Shown here piece by piece: positions 1 through 8,749 of a stretch of DNA of 64,000 nt. The DNA is taken from assembly GCF_004117875.1 (NCBI RefSeq), contig NZ_RAHW01000004.1:1-64000 (forward strand), given 5' to 3'. Within the stretch, counting starts at the first letter, position 1, and every line of letters begins with the position of its first letter. This DNA comes from Geomonas oryzae. Lineage in GTDB: Bacteria; Desulfobacterota; Desulfuromonadia; Geobacterales; Geobacteraceae. The position numbers and the translations under genes were made by a program. The notes under the pieces are model-generated. The model saw only the letters and a program-made list of their open reading frames with translations, searched no databases and was not told the origin of the DNA.

Positions 1-28
1 CTAATCGGCCGTGAGGCTTGACCATAAA
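1..28 (+). rRNA. 23S rRNA, 3' end only (partial)
   Basis: The first bases match the conserved 3' tail of bacterial 23S rRNA (ctaat, then ccgtgaggcttgacc, close to the E. coli ending). A 5S gene follows about 160 bases later, as expected for an rrn operon. The body of the gene lies outside the window and the exact mature 3' end is approximate. Confidence 0.8.
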
Positions 29-40
29 AAATTCTCGAGA

Positions 41-139
41 GGGGGGTGGACCTCCACCCCCCGATCATATACTGCCGAATCCTACGATCACGAAATGCAA
101 TTGTAAAACTGTCAGACTAGTCTGACCAGTCCGACTGGT
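41..139 (+). other. 23S-5S spacer with stacked palindromes
   Basis: The spacer holds a 10-bp G/C-rich hairpin (arms 41-50 and 53-62), a perfect 12-bp palindrome at 113-124 and a second hairpin at 125-139 (accagt/actggt). A further GCGC-type hairpin lies just before the 5S. Stems here probably help processing of the rRNA precursor; that role is inferred from position only. Confidence 0.4.
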
Positions 140-185
140 CCGACGTCCGACGATAGAGAGCTTCGCGCTAAGCGCGTAAAAGTTT

Positions 186-301
<116 letters not shown>

Positions 302-311
302 AATTTAATAG

Positions 312-343
312 AAAAGCCCCACCGGAATCCCGGTGGGGCTTTT
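312..343 (+). terminator. rrn operon intrinsic terminator
   Basis: A perfect 10-bp GC stem (316-325 with 330-339) has a four-base loop, an A-run before it and a T-run after it. It sits 10 bases after the 5S gene. Confidence 0.9.
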
Positions 344-402
344 CGCTTTTCAAAGTTCGTAAATCCTGCAAGGTCGTTGCCTGGGGAGATCTACCTATTA
401 GA

Positions 403-431
403 TTGACACTTCAACATTTTTAATGTACTAA
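403..431 (+). promoter_or_regulatory. possible sigma70 promoter for the chemoreceptor
   Basis: A perfect TTGACA box at 403-408 is followed after 17 bases by a weak -10 (tactaa, 426-431). It lies about 30 bases before the chosen ATG. The imperfect palindrome gcata-ttta-tatgc at 435-448 overlaps the leader and could be an operator. Both are weak inferences. Confidence 0.35.
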
Positions 432-461
432 TTGGCATATTTATATGCAATTGGGGCATTT

Positions 462-2153
462 ATGTTTTTCCGCAAATATCTTTCCTCACTACGCAGCACC
501 TACATATTCATGGTTTGTTTCGGTCTCCTTATGGGGGCCGTCTTTCCGTTCTACTCCTGGATTTTTTTCGGCAGCAAGGCCTTCGCCCCCCTGTACGCCT
601 TCGGCTGCCTGGCCGCTGGGTTCATCGTCGGCACCTTCTGCTATCACATCATAAAAGAAGCATTGCGGCTTTACGTCGAGCAGCAACTAAAAACACTCGT
701 AAAGATTACCGGAGAGGTTTCCGTCGGTGAGGCTACCGGGACCGGTGACGAACTGCACCGGCTTATCGAGTGCAACGACGCTCTGATGAACCGCGTCCTG
801 GTGATGGTCGAAAACGTAACGAGGCTCGCCGCCGACATCTCCGGACGCCATGACCGGCTCACCGCCGACTTCACCAAGACGGTCGAGGACAACGAAAAAC
901 AGGCCGCAAGGGAGAAAGAGACCCTCGGGGCCATCGATGATATGAACGCCTTTTTCCGCGACCTGCTCCATGAGATAGAAGACATCGCCTCGCGTACCGA
1001 CGAGCGCGCCTCAATCTCGGCTGAAATGAGTGCGGCAACCGATGCCATTGCCCTCAGCATCCAGGAATACTCCGCTTCTGTGATGGAGACTTCCGCTTCC
1101 ATCGAGGAAATGGCTGCCAGCATAAAAGGTACCTCCACCAACATCGAGGCACTGACCAACTCCACCGAACAGACTTACAACTCCATTCTCGCCATCGGTA
1201 ACTCGATCGTCGATATCCGCGACAAGGCCAAAAGGACATCGGATTGTTCCGACAAGGTGCGGGTGCAGGCTGCGGACGGCATGGACGCGATGACGGCCAC
1301 CATAGCCGCCATGACGGAAATAGAGGAGTATAGCGATCATTCAGTTGAGGCGATCAATCGGCTATCCCAACACTCCCTGCGTGTCGGCGAGTTCCTTGAG
1401 GTCATCAAGGAGGTCGTTTCACAGACGAACCTGCTCTCCCTCAACGCCTCGATCATTGCCGCTCAGGCCGGCGAACGGGGCAAGGCTTTCGCCGTGGTCG
1501 CAGAGGAAGTGCGCGCCCTTGCGAAACGGACCTCCGCCTCCACCGACGAGATCGAGGAGCTGGTCGGCAACATACAGAAGGAGACCGCTGCCGCCGAGAC
1601 CGCCGCAAGGCTTGGCAAGGACAAGGTTGCCGAAGGGGTGAGGGTTTCGGAAAAAGCAGACGCGGCACTGCACCGGATCGAGGAAAGTGCCGCAGAGGCC
1701 TCCCGGATGGTTCAGCAGATCGCTGCGGCCACCAACGAGCAGGCGTCGGGGAGCCGCCTCATCACCGATGAAGCGGAGAAGAACCTCTCACGCGTCAAAC
1801 AGTTCAGCCGTGCCATCCAGGAGGAAGAAGCCGGGGCCCAACTCATCGTTCGCAGCCTCGAGCGGATGCGCAGTCTCTCAGAGAAGATCACCCGCTCGAC
1901 CGACGAGCAGGTGCGCGGCAACAGGATGTACATGAAGAGCGTCCAGGAGGACAACGACAAGGTCAAACGACTGAAAGAGACCTGCATGGAACAGATCGCC
2001 ATCGGCGATGTGCTCAGAAATGACGTCACCGAAGTCGACCGGCTGATCCAGGGGACCGCGGAAGAGGCGAAGAAGATGCTGGAAGAGATCGAGGCGATCA
2101 ACGGCCTCATAGGCGCCGTGCACCGCGAGATGGAGACTTTCCGCAAGTTGTAG
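462..2153 (+). CDS. Methyl-accepting chemotaxis protein without a periplasmic sensor domain
   Basis: This 563-residue chemoreceptor has two closely spaced N-terminal membrane segments (about residues 8-30 and 38-62 from the chosen start), so almost nothing projects into the periplasm. A long cytoplasmic coiled coil follows. The signalling hairpin tip near residues 315-340 shows the classic [14 protein letters not shown] pattern and [16 protein letters not shown]. It should contact CheA/CheW and signal an internal or membrane-sensed cue. I chose the ATG at 462 (GGGG eight bases upstream) over an in-frame TTG at 432. It is monocistronic, with a strong terminator after it. The ligand is unknown. 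Confidence 0.9.
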   Translation: MFFRKYLSSLRSTYIFMVCFGLLMGAVFPFYSWIFFGSKAFAPLYAFGCLAAGFIVGTFCYHIIKEALRLYVEQQLKTLVKITGEVSVGEATGTGDELHRLIECNDALMNRVLVMVENVTRLAADISGRHDRLTADFTKTVEDNEKQAAREKETLGAIDDMNAFFRDLLHEIEDIASRTDERASISAEMSAATDAIALSIQEYSASVMETSASIEEMAASIKGTSTNIEALTNSTEQTYNSILAIGNSIVDIRDKAKRTSDCSDKVRVQAADGMDAMTATIAAMTEIEEYSDHSVEAINRLSQHSLRVGEFLEVIKEVVSQTNLLSLNASIIAAQAGERGKAFAVVAEEVRALAKRTSASTDEIEELVGNIQKETAAAETAARLGKDKVAEGVRVSEKADAALHRIEESAAEASRMVQQIAAATNEQASGSRLITDEAEKNLSRVKQFSRAIQEEEAGAQLIVRSLERMRSLSEKITRSTDEQVRGNRMYMKSVQEDNDKVKRLKETCMEQIAIGDVLRNDVTEVDRLIQGTAEEAKKMLEEIEAINGLIGAVHREMETFRKL

Positions 2154-2177
2154 TTCTTCTCCCCGAGTCATTCTCTA

Positions 2178-2208
2178 AGCCCCGCAGGTACAACCTGCGG
2201 GGCTTTTT
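2178..2208 (+). terminator. intrinsic terminator after the chemoreceptor
   Basis: A perfect 12-bp stem (2178-2189 with 2193-2204) has a three-base loop and ends in a run of Ts. Confidence 0.9.
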
Positions 2209-2235
2209 GTGTCTTTTGCCGGGGGGAGAGCTTTC

Positions 2236-2263
2236 TTGACAAAGCAGACTACCTGTGTAGATT
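2236..2263 (+). promoter_or_regulatory. possible sigma70 promoter upstream of the DUF3943 gene
   Basis: A perfect TTGACA at 2236-2241 is followed by tagatt at 2258-2263 with 16 bases between. The leader would be about 110 bases. The -10 matches only four of six positions. Confidence 0.35.
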
Positions 2264-2377
2264 GTCATATGTTAATTTTGCCGACATTTCCTGCAGCAAC
2301 ATTTCCGCAGGCTGTCGCTTCATGCTGTCTATCCTGCAGTGGCTGGTTCCTTGATCTTCCAGATGACAGGGGGCGGA

Positions 2378-4015
2378 ATGAAGTGGACTCTACATGCTTT
2401 GGTTTCTCCGTCGATCGCCGTGGTGTTCCTGGCGGTGTCGCTTTTTACTACAGGGATAGGTCATGCCGACCAAGCGATCTTGCCCGCTCGTGAAGCTCAA
2501 GTCCCGCCTGCGTCTGACGTTACGCTGCCTGCAGCCGGCGACGCAGCCACATCCTTTTTTACGTGGAGAACGGCAGAGCGCCTTCACCCGAATTTCCAAG
2601 TAGCAAAAGCTGATGTCGATCGTCCGCAAACAGTTGCCGTGGATTTGAGGCCGGTCCTTTCCTGGGAGACCGGCGAAGGGAAAAGCTACCTCATCCCGGC
2701 CCTCGAGATACCCGGTTTCATCATCGCCCTCAACGCCTTCGACAGGACCTTTCTAAACGACAAAAGAACGGAAGAGGGAAGAAAAACCTACTCAACCAAC
2801 CCTTCCTCCTTCTGGCGCCAACTGACGCACCAGGACTGGACCTTCGATCAGGACACCTTCCAGGTAAACCAGTTCGGCCATCCTTACGAAGGGGCGACCA
2901 TGTACGGGTTTGCCCGTTCATCCGGCCTCAACTTCTGGCAATCGCTTGTCTACAGCAACGCCGGAAGCTTTCTCTGGGAGATGGCCGGAGAGAATTCCCG
3001 GCCGTCCTTGAACGACCTGATCACCACTGGAAATGCGGGGAGCCTTCTGGGGGAGGCCCTTTTCCGCATGGCCGAACTCGTGCTTGAGGAAGGGGGGAGT
3101 CGCCCAACCTTCGGTTACGAAGTGGCCGCAGCGGCGATTTCTCCGTCGACAGCCTTCAACAGGGCGGCTTTCGGCAAGCGGTTCGATGTTATCTTTCCCA
3201 ATCACAAACCGGCAACGCTCTGGATGTTCAGGGGCGGCGCGAGCGTCGACACGCACTCCAACAACATCAGCGCGAAGGTGGCGGACCGCTCGCGCGAGGG
3301 GATCGGCATCCTCGAGTTTTCCATGAGCTACGGTCTCCCAGGCAAACCCGGATACACCTATCACCGCCCCTTTGATTACTTCAACTTTGAAGTCTCGGCG
3401 AGGCCCACATCCAACAACCTGGTCGATACGCTGACCGTGCACGGCCTGCTGAAAGGAAAACGGTACGGGCTGGGAGACAATTACCGCGGCATCTGGGGCC
3501 TTTACGGGAGTTATGACTACATCTCCCCGTACCTGTTCCGTGTCTCGAGCACCGCACTCTCCCTGGGAACTACCGGCCAGTTGTGGGTCGGGCCCGACGT
3601 AGCACTGCAGGGCTCGATACTTGGAGGCGTCGGTTTCGGAGCCACGGGACTGGAGACCGACGTGGTCGAGGAACGCGGTTATCACTTCGGAGCGACGCCG
3701 CAGATGTATATCGGTCTTAGGGGACTCTTCGGGGAGAGAGCGATGCTGGACGTGACAGGAAGAGGGTATTACGTCAGCAGCCTGGGGCCGGATCATGACG
3801 GCTCGGAGTCCGTTTTCAGGGGACACGCGCTTTTCACCTTGAGAGTCCATGGGAATCACGCCCTCGGCATACAATATTCCGAGTCGATACGCCAGACGAA
3901 CTATGCTAATATAAGCAGCAAGTCGCGCTCAGAAGGGACTATAAGTCTTGTGTATAGCTTCGTGAGTGACAGAACGTTCGGTGCGGTTGAGTGGCGGGAT
4001 TCAGCGGAACAGTAA
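2378..4015 (+). CDS. DUF3943-type outer-membrane protein
   Basis: The 545-residue protein has a signal peptide (cleavage likely after GHA near residue 31). Its central region has the hallmarks of the DUF3943 family: repeated aromatic motifs, a WEMAGE-type block and a P-S-x-N-D-L-I-T-T-G-N-A-G-S-L-L-G-E motif. The C-terminal half alternates polar and hydrophobic residues ending in aromatic residues, as in outer-membrane beta strands. No catalytic role is established for the family. The ATG at 2378 has a good ribosome site (caggggg). An upstream in-frame ATG at 2339 would precede the signal peptide and is less likely. It is followed at 51 bases by a lipoprotein protease, possibly in the same transcript. 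Confidence 0.75.
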   Translation: MKWTLHALVSPSIAVVFLAVSLFTTGIGHADQAILPAREAQVPPASDVTLPAAGDAATSFFTWRTAERLHPNFQVAKADVDRPQTVAVDLRPVLSWETGEGKSYLIPALEIPGFIIALNAFDRTFLNDKRTEEGRKTYSTNPSSFWRQLTHQDWTFDQDTFQVNQFGHPYEGATMYGFARSSGLNFWQSLVYSNAGSFLWEMAGENSRPSLNDLITTGNAGSLLGEALFRMAELVLEEGGSRPTFGYEVAAAAISPSTAFNRAAFGKRFDVIFPNHKPATLWMFRGGASVDTHSNNISAKVADRSREGIGILEFSMSYGLPGKPGYTYHRPFDYFNFEVSARPTSNNLVDTLTVHGLLKGKRYGLGDNYRGIWGLYGSYDYISPYLFRVSSTALSLGTTGQLWVGPDVALQGSILGGVGFGATGLETDVVEERGYHFGATPQMYIGLRGLFGERAMLDVTGRGYYVSSLGPDHDGSESVFRGHALFTLRVHGNHALGIQYSESIRQTNYANISSKSRSEGTISLVYSFVSDRTFGAVEWRDSAEQ

Positions 4016-4066
4016 GTGCCGCTGCTTAATTTCAATGTTGTCATAAAAAGAAAGAGAGGTGTGTAG

Positions 4067-4873
4067 ATGAAATACTTGAAGAGGCTTTTGCTGCCCGTTC
4101 TGGTCTGCCTTTCCATCATTTCCGGCTGTGCCGTCAACAAGTCATCGGTCGGGGGCTTCAACCTCATCTCGGTCTCCGAAGAGCAGCAACTCGGGGACAA
4201 GTTCGCCGTGGAAGTGGAAAAACAGCACAAGGTCATAAGGGACCCGGAGGTGCAGGCCTACATCGACGGTGTCGGAAAAAGGCTCCTGACCGGGGTGCGC
4301 AAGCAGGACTTCCCCTTCACCTTCCAGGTGGTGCAGGACGAGAGCGTCAACGCCTTCGCCATCCCGGGAGGGCACACCTACGTGAACACCGGACTCATCA
4401 AGGCGGCATCCAGCGAAACCGAACTCGCCGCAGTCATGGCCCACGAAATGAACCATGTCGTGGCCCGGCACTCGACGAGGCAGATGACCCAGCAGTACGG
4501 CTACAGCCTCATCGTCAGCCTCCTCCTTGGGGGGCAAAGCGGGGAGCTCTCGAAGCTTGCGGCCGACCTTTTCGGCAAGGCGGGGGGGATGTATTACAGC
4601 AGGGAGATGGAGAGCCAGGCCGACTACCTGGGCGTCGAGACCATGTACAAGGCAGGCTACAACCCGGAGGGTATGGTGAGCTTTTTCAAGAAGCTCGACG
4701 CGGCCGAGGAGCGGCAACCAAGCACGATCGCCAGGTATTTCTCGTCGCACCCCGAGACCATTGACCGGATCAAGGACATCCAGAAGGAAATCGCCCAACT
4801 GCCGCCGAAGAGCTGGCCCCCCGAGTCCAACTCGCAGTTCAACCGCATAAAGGCCAAGGTGCAAAAGCTCTGA
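4067..4873 (+). CDS. M48-family zinc metalloprotease lipoprotein
   Basis: The 268-residue protein begins with a lipoprotein signal (ISG-Cys21). It carries the zinc motif HEMNH at residues 126-130 with a third ligand glutamate in the later S-R-E-M-E-S-Q-A-D block (about residue 183). This is the M48 (Oma1/BepA/LoiP-like) peptidase family, whose periplasmic members act in envelope quality control, including outer-membrane protein assembly. Placement just behind an outer-membrane protein gene fits that role. There is no TPR domain, so it is the short LoiP/YcaL type rather than BepA. A GC hairpin follows the stop. Confidence 0.88.
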   Translation: MKYLKRLLLPVLVCLSIISGCAVNKSSVGGFNLISVSEEQQLGDKFAVEVEKQHKVIRDPEVQAYIDGVGKRLLTGVRKQDFPFTFQVVQDESVNAFAIPGGHTYVNTGLIKAASSETELAAVMAHEMNHVVARHSTRQMTQQYGYSLIVSLLLGGQSGELSKLAADLFGKAGGMYYSREMESQADYLGVETMYKAGYNPEGMVSFFKKLDAAEERQPSTIARYFSSHPETIDRIKDIQKEIAQLPPKSWPPESNSQFNRIKAKVQKL

Positions 4874-4908
4874 GCGGGGCGTGCATAGTGACAAAGAGGA
4901 AACATCAT

Positions 4909-4940
4909 CCCCTGCGGCAGCGCCGCAGGGGCATCTTTAT
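4909..4940 (+). terminator. likely intrinsic terminator after the M48 gene
   Basis: A perfect 10-bp stem (4909-4918 with 4922-4931) is followed by catctttattt, so the T-tract is imperfect. Confidence 0.6.
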
Positions 4941-4954
4941 TTACGGGAGCAGTC

Positions 4955-6406
4955 ATGACGGAAGCGATACGAGGCCTTGAACCCCAGATATTCTGGCGCT
5001 GTTTTGCGGCTATTGCCGCCATTCCCAGGCCCTCCGGGCACGAGGAGAGACTCGCTGACTACATCCTGAAGCGGGCCGGGGAACTCGGGCTGGAGGGGGC
5101 GAAGGACGATTGCGGCAACGTCGTGGTGCGGCTAGCGGCCACGCCGGGAAGGGAGGGGGTCCCTTCGGTCTGTCTGCAGTCCCACCTGGACATGGTTTGC
5201 GAGAAGAACGCGGACACGGTGCACGACTTCATGAACGATCCTATCGAGCTGGTGCGACGGGGGGATGTGCTCACCGCGAACGGAACCACGCTCGGCGCCG
5301 ACAACGGGGTCGGCGTGGCCACCTCGCTGGCCGTCATGGAGGGGGGAAGCGGCGAACATGGACCGATAGAGCTCCTCTTCACCGTCGAGGAGGAGACCGG
5401 CCTCAGGGGGGCGAAGAACCTGGACCCGGCCCTGGTCGGAAGCCGGACGCTGCTGAACCTGGACTCCGAGGAGGAAGGGGCGCTCTACATCGGATGTGCC
5501 GGCGGCAAGGACACCGTAGGGCGCTGGCACCTCGCGACCGAAGCTGCGCCGGATGAGGCGGTGGCGTTCCGCCTTTCTGTCAAAGGGCTGAGGGGGGGGC
5601 ACTCGGGGCTCGACATAGACAAGGGGCTTGGCAACGCCATCAAGCTCCTGAACCGGGCCCTGCTTCGGATGGCTGAGCTCGGCGCGCGCCTCGTTGCGAT
5701 CGACGGCGGCAACATGAGAAACGCGATCCCGCGCGAGTGCGCCGCGGTCCTGTACCTGCCGTCCGAACAGCAGGGGAGGGGCGAGGAACTGGTGGCCGAA
5801 CTCGAGGGTACCTTCAAGGCGGAGTTGGCCGGGGTTGATCCGGGGGTGCGGCTCACCATCGCACGGGAGGTGGCGCCGCCCAAAAAGGTGCTGGAGCGGG
5901 ACCTGCAGCGGCGCGTCATGCGGGCCATCGCCGGGCTTCCCAGCGGCGTCCAGCGCATGAGCAGCGACATCCCGGGGCTCGTGGAAACCTCCACCAACGT
6001 CTCGGTGGTCAGCACCACCGGCGATGCGGTTGTCCTCATCACGAGCCAGCGCAGCTCCAGCGCATCGCGCCTTGCCGAGATGGTGGAGACGGTCGAGTCG
6101 ACCCTGCAGCTTTCCGGCGCCGAGCTCGAGGTGAGCGAGGGGTACCCGGGGTGGCAGCCCAACATGGACTCGCACGTCCTGAAGGTCGCCAAAGGGTGCT
6201 ACCGGCACCTGTACGGCAGGGATCCCGAGGTGAAGGCGGTGCACGCCGGGCTCGAGTGCGGCATCATCGGTGAGCGCATCCCGGGGATCGACATGATCTC
6301 TTTCGGTCCGAACATGGAGAAGGTGCACTCCCCGGACGAGCGGGTCTACATCGAAAGCGTAGGCAACTACTGGAATTTTCTGCTCGAGGTGCTGAAGACG
6401 GTGTAG
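4955..6406 (+). CDS. pepD: Aminoacyl-histidine dipeptidase / cytosol nonspecific dipeptidase (M20)
   Basis: The 483-residue length is that of PepD. Metal-binding motifs of the M20 family are visible: SHLDM (His77, Asp79), ADNG (Asp116) and VEEETGL (Glu146/147), with a later HAGLECG block contributing the last ligand. It hydrolyses dipeptides such as Xaa-His in the cytoplasm. The ATG at 4955 has ggag upstream. It stands alone between a terminator and convergent genes. Confidence 0.93.
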   Translation: MTEAIRGLEPQIFWRCFAAIAAIPRPSGHEERLADYILKRAGELGLEGAKDDCGNVVVRLAATPGREGVPSVCLQSHLDMVCEKNADTVHDFMNDPIELVRRGDVLTANGTTLGADNGVGVATSLAVMEGGSGEHGPIELLFTVEEETGLRGAKNLDPALVGSRTLLNLDSEEEGALYIGCAGGKDTVGRWHLATEAAPDEAVAFRLSVKGLRGGHSGLDIDKGLGNAIKLLNRALLRMAELGARLVAIDGGNMRNAIPRECAAVLYLPSEQQGRGEELVAELEGTFKAELAGVDPGVRLTIAREVAPPKKVLERDLQRRVMRAIAGLPSGVQRMSSDIPGLVETSTNVSVVSTTGDAVVLITSQRSSSASRLAEMVETVESTLQLSGAELEVSEGYPGWQPNMDSHVLKVAKGCYRHLYGRDPEVKAVHAGLECGIIGERIPGIDMISFGPNMEKVHSPDERVYIESVGNYWNFLLEVLKTV

Positions 6407-6411
6407 CGGCA

Positions 6412-6654
6412 CTACTGGTTAAGTTCGCAGAAAAAGCGGATCACCATGGGGACGATGGCGTTGGTCCGGGAGATGAGCACCCTCTGGGTCATCTCCCGGC
6501 ACCGCCGCCCGAGCCGGCACTTAAGCGAGATGTCGTGCAGCCCCGCGCTGCACTGGAAGACCCGGAGCGTGTCGCCGTTGGTGTTCTCGCCCTGGTAGAG
6601 CCCGTCGATGCTGACGCTGCCCCGGCGCTGGCAGGAAACGGTGAAGTATTCCAT
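6412..6654 (-). CDS. Small conserved-looking hypothetical protein (80 aa)
   Basis: The frame starts at an ATG (6654) with a strong ribosome site (gaagggggg, five bases upstream) and runs 80 codons. It has four cysteines, an arginine-rich middle and a hydrophobic, valine/phenylalanine-rich end. No domain is recognised. The longer frame extending to 7044 overlaps the neighbouring radical-SAM gene and is not credible. It converges with pepD with a five-base gap. Confidence 0.55.
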   Translation of the reverse strand: MEYFTVSCQRRGSVSIDGLYQGENTNGDTLRVFQCSAGLHDISLKCRLGRRCREMTQRVLISRTNAIVPMVIRFFCELNQ

Positions 6655-6737
6655 GCTCCCCCCTTCCGGTCCTTGATTGGAGACGATTAAGTATCGCCCG
6701 CGGCGTCGGGACTGCAAGGGGATGCAACGGATAGGGG

Positions 6738-8411
6738 CTAGAGGACCTGCACCTTGAGTCCTTCTCCCGGTGCGGATCGATAGATGAAGGTGATCTCGGT
6801 CGCCTCCTCGCGCCATGGCAAGGTGCGGTAGTCCCGTGCGAAGCCGTGGCGATACTGCCTGATCCGCTCGCCGGGAGTTGAGGCCGGGCGCGCTGGTGGG
6901 GGGCTTGCCGCGGCTTGCCGTTCCTTGTCGAAAAAGGCCGGAGTGTTGCCGCCGGGATAACCGGTGAGGCAGAAATCGTAGCAGAGGGCGTCGCGCAGGC
7001 GCTCGAGCCCCTCGTCCTTGAGGGCTTCTCCGGCAAAGCGCCATAACGCCTCGAAGAGCGCGGCGAGGGAGAGGTTGCCGCTCACCCCTTCCCCCTCCAG
7101 GAACTCCGCCGCCATCGAGAATAGCTGCGACAGCGGGAAGTGCGTGGCGAACTCGTGCAGGCTCGCCGAGAACCTGCCGCTGTTGTAGACCTGGTCGAGC
7201 AGGCGGCTGATCCCCTCGATGCGACGGATGTCGTCAAAGGAAAGCCAGGGGGTGCGCAGTATCTTGTAAGGCGCCGCTTCCGCGTAGGCGTAACCTTCCT
7301 TCCTGGCGATGCCGCGCATGGCGGTTCCCTTCAGCACCTTCAACGGCTCTACCTGGATGTGGTCGGCACCGAGGGCGAAAAGCCCCTGCACCGAGGCTAG
7401 GAAGCCGTCCAGCGACTCGCCGGGAAGCCCCGCCACCAGATCGAGATGAACCGTCACACCCGTCGTCGCCCTGAGTCTCGCCACGTTGGCGTAAAGCTTC
7501 TCCAGGCTCGATTTCCGCTCCACCTTGGCAAGCGTCTCCTCTCCCCCCGACTGCACCCCGATCTCGAAACGGAACACACCGGCCGGGACCTGCGCCAGGA
7601 GGGCCAGGTTCTCCTCGGTGAGCAGTTCCGCCGCGATCTCGAAATGAAACTTGCTGCCGCGGTTGTGTTCGAGGATGAAGCGCCAGATCTCGTTCGCCCG
7701 TCCCGCGTCGTAGTTGAAGGTACGGTCGGCGAGCTTCACGGTCTGAGCCCCCGCATCGATGAGCACGAGCAGGTCCTTTTTGATCCTCTCCATGGAGAAG
7801 GAGCGCACCCCCTGTTCGATCGACGACATGCAGAAGGCGCAGGAGAACGGACAGCCGCGCGAGGTCTCGTAATAGACGAGCGGCTTTTTGAGGTCGACGA
7901 GTGCCGCGGCGAAAGGGGAGGGGATGTCGTCGAGGTGCGCCATGGCGCCCCGCTCCGGATTGGCGATCACCTCTTCCCCTTCGCGGTAGGTGAGACCGGC
8001 GATCTCGTCCAGTGGGTGCCCCAGGTGCAGGGCGTCGATCAGCTCCCGGCAGGTCGCTTCCCCTTCCCCCCGGACGATGCAGTCCACCGAAGGGTTACGA
8101 ACCATGAGGTCGAAGGCTCCGAAGGAGACCTCGGGGCCTCCAAGCGCCATGAAGGAGTGAGGCTGCAGTTGTTTCAGGTCGGAGGCGAGTTTCAACGTGA
8201 GTTCGGTGTTCCAGATGTAGCAGGAAAAAAGAACGACGTCCGCCTGCTCCGCGTGGAGTTTCGCGAGCAGAAGGTCCGGGTGCTCGTTGATGGTGAGCTC
8301 CAGGATGCGGTACTCGACACCGGAAACCCGAGGGGCCGATACGGCGAGATACGGGAGGGCCAAAGAGGCGTGGACGTACTTGGCGTGCAGTGTGGTGAAC
8401 AGTATCTTCAT
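6738..8411 (-). CDS. B12-binding-domain radical SAM protein (DUF4080 type)
   Basis: This 557-residue protein starts with a cobalamin-binding Rossmann domain (about residues 1-130, with a GGPEVSFG element). A radical-SAM core follows with the CX3CX2C cluster motif in G-C-P-F-S-C-A-F-C (near residue 187). The C-terminal third resembles DUF4080. Such enzymes use a [4Fe-4S] cluster and SAM, with or without B12, for methylation or rearrangement, but this subfamily has no known substrate. The ATG at 8411 was chosen because the Rossmann fold begins at once (M-K-I-L-F-T-T). The upstream extension to 8561 is repeat sequence. It is divergent from a second radical-SAM gene. Confidence 0.85.
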   Translation of the reverse strand: MKILFTTLHAKYVHASLALPYLAVSAPRVSGVEYRILELTINEHPDLLLAKLHAEQADVVLFSCYIWNTELTLKLASDLKQLQPHSFMALGGPEVSFGAFDLMVRNPSVDCIVRGEGEATCRELIDALHLGHPLDEIAGLTYREGEEVIANPERGAMAHLDDIPSPFAAALVDLKKPLVYYETSRGCPFSCAFCMSSIEQGVRSFSMERIKKDLLVLIDAGAQTVKLADRTFNYDAGRANEIWRFILEHNRGSKFHFEIAAELLTEENLALLAQVPAGVFRFEIGVQSGGEETLAKVERKSSLEKLYANVARLRATTGVTVHLDLVAGLPGESLDGFLASVQGLFALGADHIQVEPLKVLKGTAMRGIARKEGYAYAEAAPYKILRTPWLSFDDIRRIEGISRLLDQVYNSGRFSASLHEFATHFPLSQLFSMAAEFLEGEGVSGNLSLAALFEALWRFAGEALKDEGLERLRDALCYDFCLTGYPGGNTPAFFDKERQAAASPPPARPASTPGERIRQYRHGFARDYRTLPWREEATEITFIYRSAPGEGLKVQVL

Positions 8412-8560
8412 GGGCGGGGATTGTAGCCCATTTATGTGCGGCGGTGCCAGAAAAATGGTGGCACGCGCGTCGCGGCACCCGGAGCGGCACGGGACGCATC
8501 CCTTGCCCGCGCCACGCTTTTTTGTTACTGTAAGCGGCTGCTGAAACAAAACCCGAGCCA

Positions 8561-8730
8561 TTGGCCACGGAGAAAATCTGAGACTTCTGAGAAAGGCACA
8601 GAATCAAAACCCGTAGCCACGGAGAACTTCTGAGACAATCTGAGAACTGCGAAAACAGGGTTGGAACCTGGAATCGAAGATTTTAAGTCGTGCGCTTTCT
8701 CCGATGTTCTCAGATTTTCTCCGTGGCCAA
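8561..8730. repeat. 23-bp perfect inverted repeat plus related direct copies
   Basis: The segment 8561-8583 (ttggccacggagaaaatct and on) is the exact reverse complement of 8708-8730. Between them a degenerate direct copy (gtagccacggagaacttctgag) occurs near 8611-8632. The arms lie between two divergent radical-SAM genes, and the right arm ends 19 bases before the start of the second. It looks like a dispersed intergenic repeat; a hairpin in the leader RNA is possible. Confidence 0.7.
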
Positions 8731-8749
8731 CGGTTTTCAAAGGATAAAC

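Noticed and set aside
432-460. sigma54 promoter (tggcat...atgc)
   Set aside because: The GG and GC elements are one base too far apart and the site is inside the likely ribosome-binding region.
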